Shown here one piece after another: positions 1 through 8,782 of a stretch of 64,000 nucleotides of DNA. Numbering within the stretch: position 1 is the stretch's first letter; the number at the start of each line of letters is the position of its first letter. The notes under the pieces were generated by a model. That model searched no databases. It had not been told where the DNA came from and was given only the letters and a program-made list of their open reading frames with translations. The translations under genes were made by a program, and so were the position numbers. The DNA is from Pseudomonas sp. H9 (GTDB taxonomy: Bacteria; Pseudomonadota; Gammaproteobacteria; Pseudomonadales; Pseudomonadaceae): NCBI RefSeq assembly GCF_004353925.1, contig NZ_SMOK01000022.1, forward strand, positions 62,001-126,000, read 5' to 3'.

Positions 1-249
1 GTGCGTGTCGAAGGCTTCACTGACTCAACGGGCGGCGAGCTGTTCAATCAGCAGTTGTCAGAACGCCGTGCGGCGTCTGTCGCTAACGCTTTGCGCCGTA
101 ATGGCATTGCGCCTGAGCGGGTCAAGGTAGCGGGCTATGGCAAAGAGTACCCGGTGGCTTCCAACGCCGATGCTCAGTCGCGGCAGCTCAATCGTCGTGT
201 GGAAGTAATCATTTCTCACGGTAGTGATGCAGTCAGCGATCGTCGCTGA
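1..249 (+). CDS. OmpA-family protein, C-terminal fragment (5' end outside window)
   Basis: This is the last 82 codons of a gene that begins before the window; the GTG at base 1 is not a credible start. The protein shows the OmpA/MotB peptidoglycan-binding fold: VEGFTDSTG near the beginning, then a NQQLSERRA helix and the closing NRRVEVII strand. Such domains anchor outer-membrane or lipoproteins non-covalently to peptidoglycan in the periplasm. The N-terminal part, which would decide between porin, Pal-like lipoprotein or DUF4398-type protein, is not visible. A strong hairpin follows the TGA stop directly. Confidence 0.85.
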   Translation: MRVEGFTDSTGGELFNQQLSERRAASVANALRRNGIAPERVKVAGYGKEYPVASNADAQSRQLNRRVEVIISHGSDAVSDRR

Positions 250-259
250 AGGCAGAGCG

Positions 260-284
260 GGCCCAGCCTTGCGCTGGGCCTTTT
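260..284. terminator. Rho-independent terminator, probably bidirectional
   Basis: An 8-bp perfect stem (GGCCCAGC at 260-267 with GCTGGGCC at 273-280) closes a 5-base loop and is followed by TTTT. It lies 10 bases after the OmpA-family stop and 12 bases after the end of the convergent phosphate transporter gene, so it can serve both. Confidence 0.8.
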
Positions 285-295
285 AACGTCAGCCT

Positions 296-1912
296 TCAGA
301 AGACGTGGCTTAACACCCAGTACAAGCTGCCGGCCAGCACAATCGCCGCAGGCAAGGTCAGCACCCAGGCCATCAGCAGGTTGAAGATGGTACGCATCTG
401 CAAGCCTGACCCGTTGGCCACCATGGTCCCGGCCACCCCTGACGACAGCACATGGGTGGTCGACACCGGCAAGCCATACATGTCCGCAGCACCGATGGTG
501 CACATGGCCACCAGTTCTGCCGAGGCGCCCTGAGCGTAGGTCAAATGGGTTTTGCCAATCTTTTCACCAACCGTCACTACAATACGCCGCCAACCCACCA
601 TGGTGCCCAGGCCCAAGGCGATGGCCACGGAGATCTTCACCCACAGCGGTATGTAGCGGGTGGCATCATCGAGTTGGTGCTTGAACAGCTTGAGGTTGGC
701 CTCGGTATCGACATCGAAGGTGACCAGTTTGTGCTTGTCGATCAGGCGAATGGTTTCGCTGGTCAGGTACATGTCATTGCGCACGTTGGCCATGGCTTCG
801 GCGGGCACTCGGTTCAGTGAACCATAGGCTTTGACTTCGCTACCAATCGAGCCGGTCAGAGCGGCGAGGGCGGGAACCAGCTCAGGGCTGGCGGCCGGTT
901 GGCGAATGAATTCCGTCAACGTCTTGCGCGGGTCGGCCTGCAGGGTCGGCAGTTCACCGCGCTGCAAGGCGTGTTGGGTAACCTCTGCCACGGCTGCGAA
1001 CTGCAGGGTCTGTTCCGCAGGCATGGTGCGGTTCAAGGCGTAAGCCATTGGCAGAGTGCCAACCAGAATCAGCATGATCAGGCCCATGCCTTTCTGGCCA
1101 TCGTTGGAACCGTGGGCAAACGACACCCCAGTGCAGGTCAGAATCAGTACACCGCGAATCCACCAAGGTGGCGGGGTGTTACCGACCGGCGCCTGATACA
1201 GGTCGCGGCGCTTGACCAGATGGCGCAGGGCAATCAGCAGCAGGGCCGCACAGGCAAAGCCGACCAGCGGTGACAACAGCAGCGAATAGCCCACCTTGCT
1301 GGCTTGTGCCCAGTCCACACCGCTGGTGCCATCGCGGCCGTGCATCAGGGCGTTGGCCACGCCGACGCCGATGATCGAACCAATCAGGGTGTGTGAAGAC
1401 GAGGCGGGCAGGCCAAGCCACCAGGTGCCCAGGTTCCAGATGATCGCCGACAACAGCAGGGCGAAGACCATGGCAAAGCCGGCCGAAGAGCCGACCTTGA
1501 GAATCAGTTCAACCGGTAATAGCGCGATAATGCCAAAGGCCACGGCGCCGCTGGACAGCAACACGCCGAGAAAATTGAAAAAGCCTGACCACACCACCGC
1601 CACCGAGGCGGGCAGGGAGTGAGTGTAGATCACCGTCGCCACGGCGTTGGCGGTGTCGTGGAAACCGTTGACGAACTCAAAGCCCAGCGCGATGACCAGT
1701 GCGACGCCGAGTAACAGGAAGGGAGTCCAGGTGGTGACGACCGTGCCGCTGGCATCGATGTCGTGCGCCAGGCTCCAGGCGGTGAAGAGCAGGCCTGCCA
1801 GTAACAGACCGAAGAACAGGATCAACGTGCTGCGAGCGGGCTTGTGATGCAGCTGCGGCCTTGGGTCGGAAGAGGCCAGCGACGAGCCGCTGGCTAACGT
1901 CGGGGTACGCAT
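296..1912 (-). CDS. pit: Inorganic phosphate transporter, PiT family
   Basis: Predicted inner-membrane low-affinity phosphate/cation symporter of 538 residues. Two copies of the family signature are visible: GFHDTANAVAT in the N-terminal half and SFAHGSNDGQKGMG in the middle, each in a run of membrane segments. A long hydrophilic loop lies between the two halves and the C-terminal half carries more transmembrane helices. The start is placed at the ATG at 1912 (MRTPTLAS) because CGGAG lies 7 bases upstream; the frame is open 10 codons further but without a good ribosome site. No PhoU-like protein is adjacent, so regulation cannot be read from context. Confidence 0.9.
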   Translation of the reverse strand: MRTPTLASGSSLASSDPRPQLHHKPARSTLILFFGLLLAGLLFTAWSLAHDIDASGTVVTTWTPFLLLGVALVIALGFEFVNGFHDTANAVATVIYTHSLPASVAVVWSGFFNFLGVLLSSGAVAFGIIALLPVELILKVGSSAGFAMVFALLLSAIIWNLGTWWLGLPASSSHTLIGSIIGVGVANALMHGRDGTSGVDWAQASKVGYSLLLSPLVGFACAALLLIALRHLVKRRDLYQAPVGNTPPPWWIRGVLILTCTGVSFAHGSNDGQKGMGLIMLILVGTLPMAYALNRTMPAEQTLQFAAVAEVTQHALQRGELPTLQADPRKTLTEFIRQPAASPELVPALAALTGSIGSEVKAYGSLNRVPAEAMANVRNDMYLTSETIRLIDKHKLVTFDVDTEANLKLFKHQLDDATRYIPLWVKISVAIALGLGTMVGWRRIVVTVGEKIGKTHLTYAQGASAELVAMCTIGAADMYGLPVSTTHVLSSGVAGTMVANGSGLQMRTIFNLLMAWVLTLPAAIVLAGSLYWVLSHVF

Positions 1913-2021
1913 GATGGCTCCGGGTTGGTTACCTGGCGGCAAGCATAGAAAAATCTCCTGCCCTGAAGCTGATCCCGATCAATGAAAGGACTAGGCTGAA
2001 ACAAAAAATGCAGAGGTGCCG

Positions 2022-2423
2022 ATGATCGGCTGCAAACGCGTTTACGATCCTCCCGAGGCGGCAGATGGCCAGCGTGTGTTGGTTGATCGCCTGTGGCCGC
2101 GTAACCTGCGCAAAGCGCAGTTACAGGCACTTTGGATGCAAGAAGCCGCGCCCACTACGGCATTGCGTCAGGCGTTTCATAAGGGTGAAGTGGGTTTCGC
2201 CGGCTTTACCCAGCGCTACCGTGAACAATTGGCGGCGCACCCTGAGCATTGGTGGCCGCTGTTGGGTATGGCCGGGAAGGGCGACTTGACCCTGCTGTAT
2301 GCAGGCAAGGACAGGCTGCACAATAATGCCGTGGTACTGGCCCAGTGGCTGGAAGACGAACTGGACAGGCAAGGCCCGCCGAGCTCACCAGTGTGTTATG
2401 CCAACGAGGTCGTTCCCACCTGA
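2022..2423 (+). CDS. DUF488 family protein
   Basis: A 133-residue protein of the DUF488 (YeaO-like) family, recognised from the N-terminal KRVYDPPEAADGQRVLVDRLWPR-type opening and the later DLTLLYAGKD segment. The biochemical role of the family is not established. The ATG at 2022 is preferred over an in-frame GTG at 2016 because AGAGG lies 5 bases upstream of it. The GNAT gene starts on the base after its stop, so the two are probably co-transcribed. Confidence 0.75.
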   Translation: MIGCKRVYDPPEAADGQRVLVDRLWPRNLRKAQLQALWMQEAAPTTALRQAFHKGEVGFAGFTQRYREQLAAHPEHWWPLLGMAGKGDLTLLYAGKDRLHNNAVVLAQWLEDELDRQGPPSSPVCYANEVVPT

Positions 2424-2876
2424 ATGGAACCCGTCACCTTGCAACTGATCCCCGCCACCGACCAGCACTGCACTTTCGCCCGCAACCTGACCCGTCGGGC
2501 CATGCTCCGTTATTACCATGAGTTCGACCTGCTGTGGATCGAAGAGGCCTTCGACCAGGCTTGGGGCTGGCGCGAGCAGTGGTTGATCGTCGAGGGGGAT
2601 ACGCCGCTGGGCTTTTGTAGCCTCAGCCAAGACCGCCAGGCTTTGTACATCCGTGAGTTGCACTTGATCGAGGCGGCACGGGGGCGGGGGATCGGCACTC
2701 AGGTGCTCGAACAAATGGCCGTCTGGGCCGCCGAGCGGCGTTTGCCGTTGTTGCGTTTGACGGTGTTCAAAAGCAACCCGGCGCAGGGCTTGTACCGGCG
2801 CCGGGGTTTCGCCGCTGTCGGTGAGGACGAGTGTTTTGTGCGTATGCAACGGGTTATACGCCCGGGACACCTGTAG
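2424..2876 (+). CDS. GNAT-family N-acetyltransferase
   Basis: A 150-residue acetyl-CoA-dependent acetyltransferase of unknown substrate. The GNAT core is clear: the beta4/alpha3 acetyl-CoA loop appears as ARGRGIGTQVL near residue 90, followed by the LRLTVFKSNPAQGLYRRRGF beta5-alpha4 region. It starts directly after the DUF488 stop codon with no clear ribosome site of its own, which suggests translational coupling. The stop codon TAG (2874-2876) is part of a REP element (gTAGgagcgg), so the insertion of the REP defines the last residue of this protein. Confidence 0.85.
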   Translation: MEPVTLQLIPATDQHCTFARNLTRRAMLRYYHEFDLLWIEEAFDQAWGWREQWLIVEGDTPLGFCSLSQDRQALYIRELHLIEAARGRGIGTQVLEQMAVWAAERRLPLLRLTVFKSNPAQGLYRRRGFAAVGEDECFVRMQRVIRPGHL

Positions 2877-2943
2877 GAGCGGGCTTGCCCCGCGATTACG
2901 GTTTATCTGTCAAATTGCATCGCGGGGCAAGCCCGCTCCCACC
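2873..2943. repeat. REP pair (inverted), first copy
   Basis: Two convergent copies of the core GGAGCGGGCTTGCCCCGCG around a 26-base spacer. The first T-A-G of the left copy is the stop codon of the upstream GNAT gene. Confidence 0.85.
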
Positions 2944-2982
2944 GTGCTGGTACGTACCACGGGTTATGCGCCCGGGACAGCT

Positions 2983-3053
2983 GTAGGAGCGGGCTTGCCC
3001 CGCGATTGCGGTTTATCTGTCAAATTGCATCGCGGGGCAAGCCCGCTCCCACC
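2983..3053. repeat. REP pair (inverted), second copy, overlapping the algG-like 3' end
   Basis: Near-identical to the pair at 2873-2943. On the minus strand the right half is translated as the last ten residues of the AlgG-like protein (VGAGLPRDAI), and the spacer supplies its TGA stop at 3020-3022. Confidence 0.85.
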
Positions 3054-4495
3054 GTGTTGATACGCACCACCGTGCCCTGGCGCTGGGTCGCCTCCAGTAA
3101 CTGGCCTTGAACGCTCAGCAGGTCACCGATCATCAGGTTCTGCAGCAAGGGTTTGCCTTCAAAACGGTTGCCGCCCAGCACCACCTGTTGCATGCCTTCA
3201 ACGCGCACCACTGCCTTGCCAGCTTTGCCCAGGGTGTTGCCACTGAGGATCATCGGGCCCGCCAGTGGCGCGGCGTTGCGCAGGCTGATGGCATATTCCG
3301 GGGTATTGCCGATGCGGTTGTTGATCAGCGCCACGCCGCTTACCTCACTGCCATCCACGGCACTGCCCTGGCTGTTGCCAATCAGGTTGTCTTCAATCAG
3401 CAGGGGAGCCTGGGCAGAAGGTGCCAGGTTGCGCAGTTGTACACCGTTGCCACGGCTGTCGCCGATCAGGTTGGCGCGTAGCAACAGGGTGCCGCGCTGA
3501 TCGCTGACTTCGATGGCGGCTTTGTGTGCACCGAGGATCAGGTTGCGTTCGACCCGTGCTTCAGTGTGCCCGCGCAAGCGGATGCCGCTGTTGTTGTCGA
3601 TGCCCCGCACTTGGTTGTCGAGCAGGTTGACCTGACTGTCACGCACATCAACAGCGTACTGCTGCGACTGCTCGAAGCGACTGTCATTGATCTGCGCCAA
3701 GGTGTGCTGCAGTTCCACCGCGCTGGACAGGTTATTGAAGTGGCTGTTGCGCACAATCAGCGTGGCTTGGGCTGTACCTGCGGCTTGCTGGCTGCTCAAC
3801 GCGGTGCTCAGGCCTCGCGACAGGTTGGCGTTGTAACCCAGCCGCTCGAGGGTCGAGCCGATCACCTGAGTATGGCTACCGGCCCAGGCCACCACGAAGG
3901 GCCGCCAGGCACGCTCAGTATTGCCGGGTTTGTCGCCGGCAACGCTTTCAAGACGTGACTGGTTCAGGCCCAGCCAGCCCTGGTTGATCAGTGCCGTGCC
4001 GGAATAGCTATACAGATACAGGCTGGTGCCTTCGACAATCAGCCCCGCGTCGCTGCCGATCATCAGCGGGTAGCTGAGCAAGTAGCCATCCTTGTAGGGC
4101 TTGAGGATGCGCGGGTCATTCAGGCTCTGCTGCAGTTGCGCCAGGGTGATGCTGCCACCCCGAAGGATCACCGCTTGCGGGTGGTGCGCCTGGTACCCTG
4201 CGATGGCACGGAACAAGCCATTGTTGACGAAAGGCTCAAACGGCCAGCTGCCGCTCTGCGAGGAGAACATCGGTTGCAGGCTGACGCTGGCACGGCCAGC
4301 GGGGCGTGGACGTTCCTTGACGTGTAATTGCAGCGCTTGAGCGCTCTGTTGCAACTGGTGGAGCTGCGCCTGATGCTCGGGTTGGCTGATAACGCTGAGC
4401 GATTGCTGTATGGGCAGGCTTTGGCTGGCGGCCTGGGTGGTGCCAACACACAGCAGCAGAGCGAGGCTGCAAAGGGAAAGAGGGCGCTTGGCCAT
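3020..4495 (-). CDS. algG: AlgG-like periplasmic beta-helix protein, probably without epimerase activity
   Basis: Last gene of the alginate-like operon. The 491-residue protein has a signal peptide (MAKRPLSLCSLALLLCVGTTQA) and the conserved N-terminal region of AlgG (RPFVVAWAGS at 198-207), then right-handed beta-helix coils such as VERNLILGAH and LIEDNLIGNS. In alginate producers AlgG converts mannuronate to guluronate in the periplasm through a DPHDR motif. Here the equivalent stretch reads QYAVDVRDS (279-287) and no DPHD occurs anywhere. I infer a structural or other modifying role and a product rich in mannuronate. The protein is about 50 residues shorter than P. aeruginosa AlgG and its last ten residues come from a REP element. 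Confidence 0.75.
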   Translation of the reverse strand: MAKRPLSLCSLALLLCVGTTQAASQSLPIQQSLSVISQPEHQAQLHQLQQSAQALQLHVKERPRPAGRASVSLQPMFSSQSGSWPFEPFVNNGLFRAIAGYQAHHPQAVILRGGSITLAQLQQSLNDPRILKPYKDGYLLSYPLMIGSDAGLIVEGTSLYLYSYSGTALINQGWLGLNQSRLESVAGDKPGNTERAWRPFVVAWAGSHTQVIGSTLERLGYNANLSRGLSTALSSQQAAGTAQATLIVRNSHFNNLSSAVELQHTLAQINDSRFEQSQQYAVDVRDSQVNLLDNQVRGIDNNSGIRLRGHTEARVERNLILGAHKAAIEVSDQRGTLLLRANLIGDSRGNGVQLRNLAPSAQAPLLIEDNLIGNSQGSAVDGSEVSGVALINNRIGNTPEYAISLRNAAPLAGPMILSGNTLGKAGKAVVRVEGMQQVVLGGNRFEGKPLLQNLMIGDLLSVQGQLLEATQRQGTVVRINTVGAGLPRDAI

Positions 4496-4512
4496 AGCGA
4501 TTCGTCCTTGGG

Positions 4513-5628
4513 TTACGGCAGTTTGGGGTACAACGGCTTGAGCGGGCCGCCGATCTGGCTGTAGTTGTCGACGTCGCCGTCTTCGCTGTCATACAGCTCA
4601 CGGGCCAGATGGTGCTGCGGTGCGCGTTGCAGAAAAGGGATCAGCCAGGCCAGCTTGTACGGCGCCACGCTGATCTGCGATTGCCCTTTGAGTTCGGGCA
4701 ACTGGTCGGGGTCGAGAATGCTGCGCGCAGCGAAAGCGCCGAGCAGCTCCAGTGTGTGCTGATCGTCGGCGCTCCAGGGCAGGCCATTGGCGCGTGCCGA
4801 TTCGGCCAGCAACACCAGCGGTACCAACGCGTACTGGCTATAGGTTGCCGCCAGCTTGCCGCGGGCGACTTCCAGTGGCAGATAGGCGTAACTGCCATCT
4901 TTCGCCCTGACGGCTTGTTGCAGGCCAAGGCGCAGATTGCCATCGGCCCATTGGATGAAATCGTCGCGCTGGATCAGCATGCCGGTGGCCGCCACCGCCC
5001 AGGCTGCCCAGTAGTCATGGTTGTTGAACCAGGCAAAGCCTTGCGCCCGACGCGGCTGATACTCGGCGATGATGCGTTCGCCCAGTTGGGCGAACCAGTC
5101 GCGTTGCAGCGCTGACAGTTGCAGCTTGCCGTCGCTGGCGGCCTGGGTCATCAGCAAGGTCGAGGCCATCGCCGCCACCGCCCATTTACGTGCCGCCATG
5201 CCGGTGCTGCTGGCGTCCGGGTTGAGCAAGGCCCCGGCTTGCGCCCAGTGTTCAAGCCACTGGTCCTGACAGGCCAGGGCCATGTTTGCTTCCTGCGGGG
5301 TTTTCGCTCGCTGGAATCGCTTGCTGGCATAGATCAGCCCGCCGATGAACTGCTTGACCTGCTTGCCGATCGCTTCGCTGTTGGCATCGGGGCTGCTGCG
5401 CAGGGTCGATTTGCTGGCGTCGCGCTGATCGTATTTGCTCTGCATCTGCAAGCTGCCGGTGTAAGGCGCAGGCGGCTCTTTGCTGCAGTCCAGGGTACGG
5501 TAGTCGGCAATCATCGCTGACTGCGCAGTAGCCCGTGGCGGCCAGATCGAACTGGCCGCCAGGCTTTGGCTCATGTGCAGGCTGGCGTAAAGGCACAGGG
5601 CCATTGCACTCCAGGTTTTCACAGGCAT
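4513..5628 (-). CDS. algL: Alginate lyase-like protein (PL5, AlgL family)
   Basis: Periplasmic polysaccharide lyase of 371 residues, usual length for AlgL. A signal peptide (MPVKTWSAMALCLYASLHMSQSLA) is followed by an alpha/alpha-barrel. Active-site landmarks of the family are kept: the KYDQRDASKSTL segment near residue 65-76 and NNHDYWAAW at 202-210 (NNHSYW in P. aeruginosa), with the catalytic His at 204. AlgL cleaves mannuronate links by beta-elimination and clears polymer misrouted to the periplasm. Its presence supports mannuronate as the backbone sugar. The start overlaps the end of the algX-like gene by 10 bases; algG-like follows after 17 bases. Confidence 0.88.
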   Translation of the reverse strand: MPVKTWSAMALCLYASLHMSQSLAASSIWPPRATAQSAMIADYRTLDCSKEPPAPYTGSLQMQSKYDQRDASKSTLRSSPDANSEAIGKQVKQFIGGLIYASKRFQRAKTPQEANMALACQDQWLEHWAQAGALLNPDASSTGMAARKWAVAAMASTLLMTQAASDGKLQLSALQRDWFAQLGERIIAEYQPRRAQGFAWFNNHDYWAAWAVAATGMLIQRDDFIQWADGNLRLGLQQAVRAKDGSYAYLPLEVARGKLAATYSQYALVPLVLLAESARANGLPWSADDQHTLELLGAFAARSILDPDQLPELKGQSQISVAPYKLAWLIPFLQRAPQHHLARELYDSEDGDVDNYSQIGGPLKPLYPKLP

Positions 5629-7022
5629 AGTCGGGTTTCCACCTGGGTGGCAGCGCTACCGGGCTTGGTCGGTTCCATGAACACCGAGAGCAGGTTAGCG
5701 CCGGCAAATTCCTTGGCGCGGCTCAGTTCCAGGTAGTACTGGCCGCCGGTGACGACCGCCTCGCGGCGGAACCAGACTTTGTCGCGGGCACCGTTGTCGT
5801 AGTACACGATTACGTAGAAGTCCTTGACGTTCTTGTCGCTGATGCGAATGTCGAGAAAACCACCGTTCACCGTTTTACGCGCCTCGCCCGCGTTGCTGAG
5901 TAGCTCAATGCGCTCGTTGACCTTCAGCGCAGGCCGCTGCAAGCGGTTGGCCATGACCTCGGTGGATACCGGACAGCCGCCTTTGATTGCCGGAATCAAC
6001 TGGCGATACATCAGCTCAGACTCCAATTGGTAGTTGGCCGGCAGTTCCCAGATGATCAACTTGGGTGGCGCTTTGGGCTTGTAGTTCTCCGACAGTAGGT
6101 ACTCGAGCAGCGAGCCATCCTGGCCTACACCGGGCAGGGCGTAGTTGAGGATGTCGACGTCCAGGTACTGCTTGAGGTAACCGTCAAAGTTGAACTGCTT
6201 GCTCTCGTCCTCCCGCGCTGCGGCGTTACTGTCGCCGACCAGGATCACTTGCGGGTCCGGGGCGTCGTCGAACAGGGCGTCGGCCCCTTGATCCGTGGGG
6301 ATGGTCTGGTAGCCGCGCACGTACTGGAACCCGTAGTTGTTGCCACAGATATAGCTCAGCGCCAGGTTCAGGGTGCCATCCTTGGGCACCATTACTCCGG
6401 GCTCGGTGCGGTACTGTTTTTTGTCCAGCTCGGCGTAGAACGGCTGGCGGCGAATTTCCTCGGCCATCAGGCGGGCCGTGGCTTCAGCGCCGCTCGGCGT
6501 CCAGTGGTGATCACGGCGGAAGAAAAACTCGCCGGTGGGCGGCGTCTGCACCAGTTGCATCATCGGCGCGACGATGGCGCCACCGTTGCGCAGCTGTTGC
6601 AGGTAGTTGCTCAGGTTGTTGCTCGCGCGGTTGTAGTCGAAGCCATGCAGTTTGTCGGCGTACAGCTTGTCACGGTGCATCAGGCCACGGGTCGGCTGGA
6701 TGGCCATGGCCACCTGGATGCCCTGACGATGGAAGGTGTCCATCAGGCGGGCGAACTCCGGGCGCATGGGGGCCGGAATGCCGAAGTCGTTGGTCAGGTC
6801 GACGGCTGAGCGAAACAGCCAGCGGTCCTTGCCCGGTACGATTTCGCGCATCAGCTTCATGCGCCCTTCGGTGTAGTGGCTGGGGTCACTCAAGCCGGTG
6901 CACATCAGGCATTCGAGGCCTTTGCAGGTGCCAGGGTTATTGTCGGCGGCCGCGCCTTGCACGCTGAACAGCGCGCAGGCGGCCAGGCCCAGGGCGATCA
7001 GGCTTTTCATGGTGCGACTCAC
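5619..7022 (-). CDS. algX: AlgX-like alginate O-acetyltransferase
   Basis: Periplasmic SGNH-hydrolase-like acetyltransferase of 467 residues that in alginate systems transfers acetyl groups to the polymer. A signal peptide (ALFSVQGAAA cleavage region) precedes the Cys-rich start CKGLECLMC. Catalytic residues are visible: D171 and H173 in RRDHHWTPSG and S265 in LVGDSNAAA. The C-terminal ~110 residues form a beta-rich module like the AlgX carbohydrate-binding domain. The gene opens with GTG overlapping the algF stop (GTGA); an ATG four codons later (7010) directly before the hydrophobic signal core is an equally good start. It follows algF here, not algG as in the canonical operon. Confidence 0.88.
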   Translation of the reverse strand: MSRTMKSLIALGLAACALFSVQGAAADNNPGTCKGLECLMCTGLSDPSHYTEGRMKLMREIVPGKDRWLFRSAVDLTNDFGIPAPMRPEFARLMDTFHRQGIQVAMAIQPTRGLMHRDKLYADKLHGFDYNRASNNLSNYLQQLRNGGAIVAPMMQLVQTPPTGEFFFRRDHHWTPSGAEATARLMAEEIRRQPFYAELDKKQYRTEPGVMVPKDGTLNLALSYICGNNYGFQYVRGYQTIPTDQGADALFDDAPDPQVILVGDSNAAAREDESKQFNFDGYLKQYLDVDILNYALPGVGQDGSLLEYLLSENYKPKAPPKLIIWELPANYQLESELMYRQLIPAIKGGCPVSTEVMANRLQRPALKVNERIELLSNAGEARKTVNGGFLDIRISDKNVKDFYVIVYYDNGARDKVWFRREAVVTGGQYYLELSRAKEFAGANLLSVFMEPTKPGSAATQVETRLCL

Positions 7023-7660
7023 TCGCTCGGGTCGATGCTGTTGGCCAGGCTCATGCTGCGATAGCCGGCGCCTTGCGGCAGCAGCACGTAGCTGTAGGAA
7101 CGGCCTTTCTTGAGGAACAGTTCATCGAACTGGGCGACTTTCTGTTGTGCGTCGTAAGCGGCAAAGCCGATCTTGATCTCGTTGACCATGCGGCTGCCGG
7201 TCTGACCGTTGCTCAGGGTATCGACTACCACGCTTTTGCCATCGACGGTTTTCAGGGCCACGTTGGCTGGGGTCAGGTTGTAGAAGGCGATTTGGGCCTT
7301 TTTCGGCTCGTTGACGTACTTGTCGGCGATCAGGGTCAAGGTTTTGCCGTCGTACACCACGGTGCTGGCAGCGTTGGCCTTGAGCTGTGGCTCGATGGCG
7401 TTGGCGCCCACGGCAATCTTGTGGCTGCCGGCCGGGGTAAAACGGTAGCCGCTGAGTTGCCCGGCGGCGACTCGCTGCGGGTTGACCTTGCCACTCAGGG
7501 TCACGTCAATGTTGCTGTCGGACAGGTTGAGTACGCGTACGAAAGCCGAGTCCGCCGGGGCCACGGCATCGTACAGGTCGGCATTGCCTTCGGCAGCATT
7601 GCCGTGGACGCTGACCAGTAACAGGGTAGCGGCGGCGAGGGAGGTGAGCGAACGGTTCAT
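7019..7660 (-). CDS. algF: AlgF-like alginate O-acetylation protein
   Basis: Periplasmic protein of 213 residues with a signal peptide (MNRSLTSLAAATLLLVSVHGNAA), matching AlgF in length and in the segment YDAVAPADSAFVRVLNLS. AlgF is needed with AlgI and AlgJ for acetylation of polymannuronate and is thought to pass the acetyl group between partners. The start has a strong ribosome site (AAGGAG, 6 bases upstream). It sits 18 bases after the algJ-like gene and overlaps the algX-like start. Confidence 0.88.
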   Translation of the reverse strand: MNRSLTSLAAATLLLVSVHGNAAEGNADLYDAVAPADSAFVRVLNLSDSNIDVTLSGKVNPQRVAAGQLSGYRFTPAGSHKIAVGANAIEPQLKANAASTVVYDGKTLTLIADKYVNEPKKAQIAFYNLTPANVALKTVDGKSVVVDTLSNGQTGSRMVNEIKIGFAAYDAQQKVAQFDELFLKKGRSYSYVLLPQGAGYRSMSLANSIDPSE

Positions 7661-7678
7661 GAGGATCTCCTTGAAAGG

Positions 7679-8773
7679 TCAGAAATGTTGGGTCTGGCCG
7701 GGGCGGCTCAACGAGCCCATGCGGTGGGCGAGCAGGGTGCGCAGCGGGAACTCCCAGATCACCGTGTCGATCTGCGGGTTGTTCAGGTCGTCGCTGGCCA
7801 GGAACTGATTCATCGCCTCGAACGGGCCGCGGGCTTCAACCGCCACACTGATCAGGTCGCGGTTCAGTGCTTCTTTGAGAAAGCCGGTGAAGTTCCAGTC
7901 GTCGAGTTTGCTGTAACTGGTGCCCACCAACAGCAAGCTCTGTTGCTCATCGGCAAACAGCGCATCGCTGCTCTGGTCAGCCTTGAGGGTTTCGTACAGG
8001 GCGATCTGGCTGGGGCCGAACTGCGGCGCCAGTTGCGCGTGGTTGAACTGGATGTAGTTCATCAGGTCGCCTTTGACGGTTTTCTCCGCCACTTTGTGCG
8101 ATACATAGCGCTCATCCCCCAACAAGTCGGGGCGCTGGCGGGCCAGTTCATAGGCGGTCAGGCGCGCACCTTGCGGGCTCCAATGGGTGTCGGACTTAAG
8201 GAACAGCTCAGGGCCACTGAGGTTGCCGAGAAACGCCGAACGCACGGGCGTTACCTCGGTGTTTTGTGCTTGCAGGGCGGTGACGAAACGGTCGTACAAG
8301 CTGATCGCCCGTGGGTCGACCGACCGTTGTGTGTGGGCGCTATAGACATCCACTTTCATCGGCAGCGGCAATACGATCAGGCGTTTGTTCTGGGCCTTGA
8401 GCTGTTGTTCGACCTTGGCAATCTGTGCCAGCTGGCTGTCGAGGTTGGCTTGCAGGTTGTTCGGTACGCGGTATTCCTGATTGGTGTACAGCCAGCCGTC
8501 CTTGCCCAATACGACACCTTTGGTGCCCTCATGGAACAGGCGGTACTGGACGTTGGCCCAGCCTTCTACCGCTGGCTCACGCAGGAAAAAGCGCTTGTCA
8601 TAGACCTGCTCGAACTTGCGCAGCAACTTGCCATCGACGAACAGGTTCCAGGCGTCGTTCTGGCTTTTCGCGAAACTGAACACCGGGGGTAGGGAGTACA
8701 CGAACATCCCTGCCAGCACCACGCCGAAAAGAATGCCATTGACCTTGCTCGCCGAATTCATGACCGGGTACAT
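7679..8773 (-). CDS. algJ: AlgJ-like alginate O-acetyltransferase
   Basis: A 364-residue membrane-anchored SGNH-like acetyltransferase. An uncleaved N-terminal helix (ILFGVVLAGMFVYSLPPVF) anchors it facing the periplasm. The catalytic residues seen in AlgJ are present: D195 and H197 in KSDTHWSPQG and the GTSYS serine block at 284-288. AlgJ takes acetyl groups delivered by AlgI. The ATG at 8773 is chosen because AGGAG lies 6 bases upstream. It lies 9 bases after algI, so I-J-F remain a contiguous acetylation module even though the operon has been rearranged. Confidence 0.86.
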   Translation of the reverse strand: MYPVMNSASKVNGILFGVVLAGMFVYSLPPVFSFAKSQNDAWNLFVDGKLLRKFEQVYDKRFFLREPAVEGWANVQYRLFHEGTKGVVLGKDGWLYTNQEYRVPNNLQANLDSQLAQIAKVEQQLKAQNKRLIVLPLPMKVDVYSAHTQRSVDPRAISLYDRFVTALQAQNTEVTPVRSAFLGNLSGPELFLKSDTHWSPQGARLTAYELARQRPDLLGDERYVSHKVAEKTVKGDLMNYIQFNHAQLAPQFGPSQIALYETLKADQSSDALFADEQQSLLLVGTSYSKLDDWNFTGFLKEALNRDLISVAVEARGPFEAMNQFLASDDLNNPQIDTVIWEFPLRTLLAHRMGSLSRPGQTQHF

Positions 8774-8782
8774 GGCCGTCTC

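Larger units (their letters stand above)
2849..3068. repeat. Tandem 110-bp duplication containing two REP pairs
   Basis: Bases 2849-2958 and 2959-3068 are two copies of one unit with period 110 bp and only a few differences. Each copy begins with the last codons of the GNAT gene (ACGGGTTAT.CGCCCGGGACA) and contains an inverted REP pair around a GTTTATCTGTCAAATTGCAT spacer. The second copy also holds the stop and last codons of the convergent algG-like gene. Confidence 0.85.
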
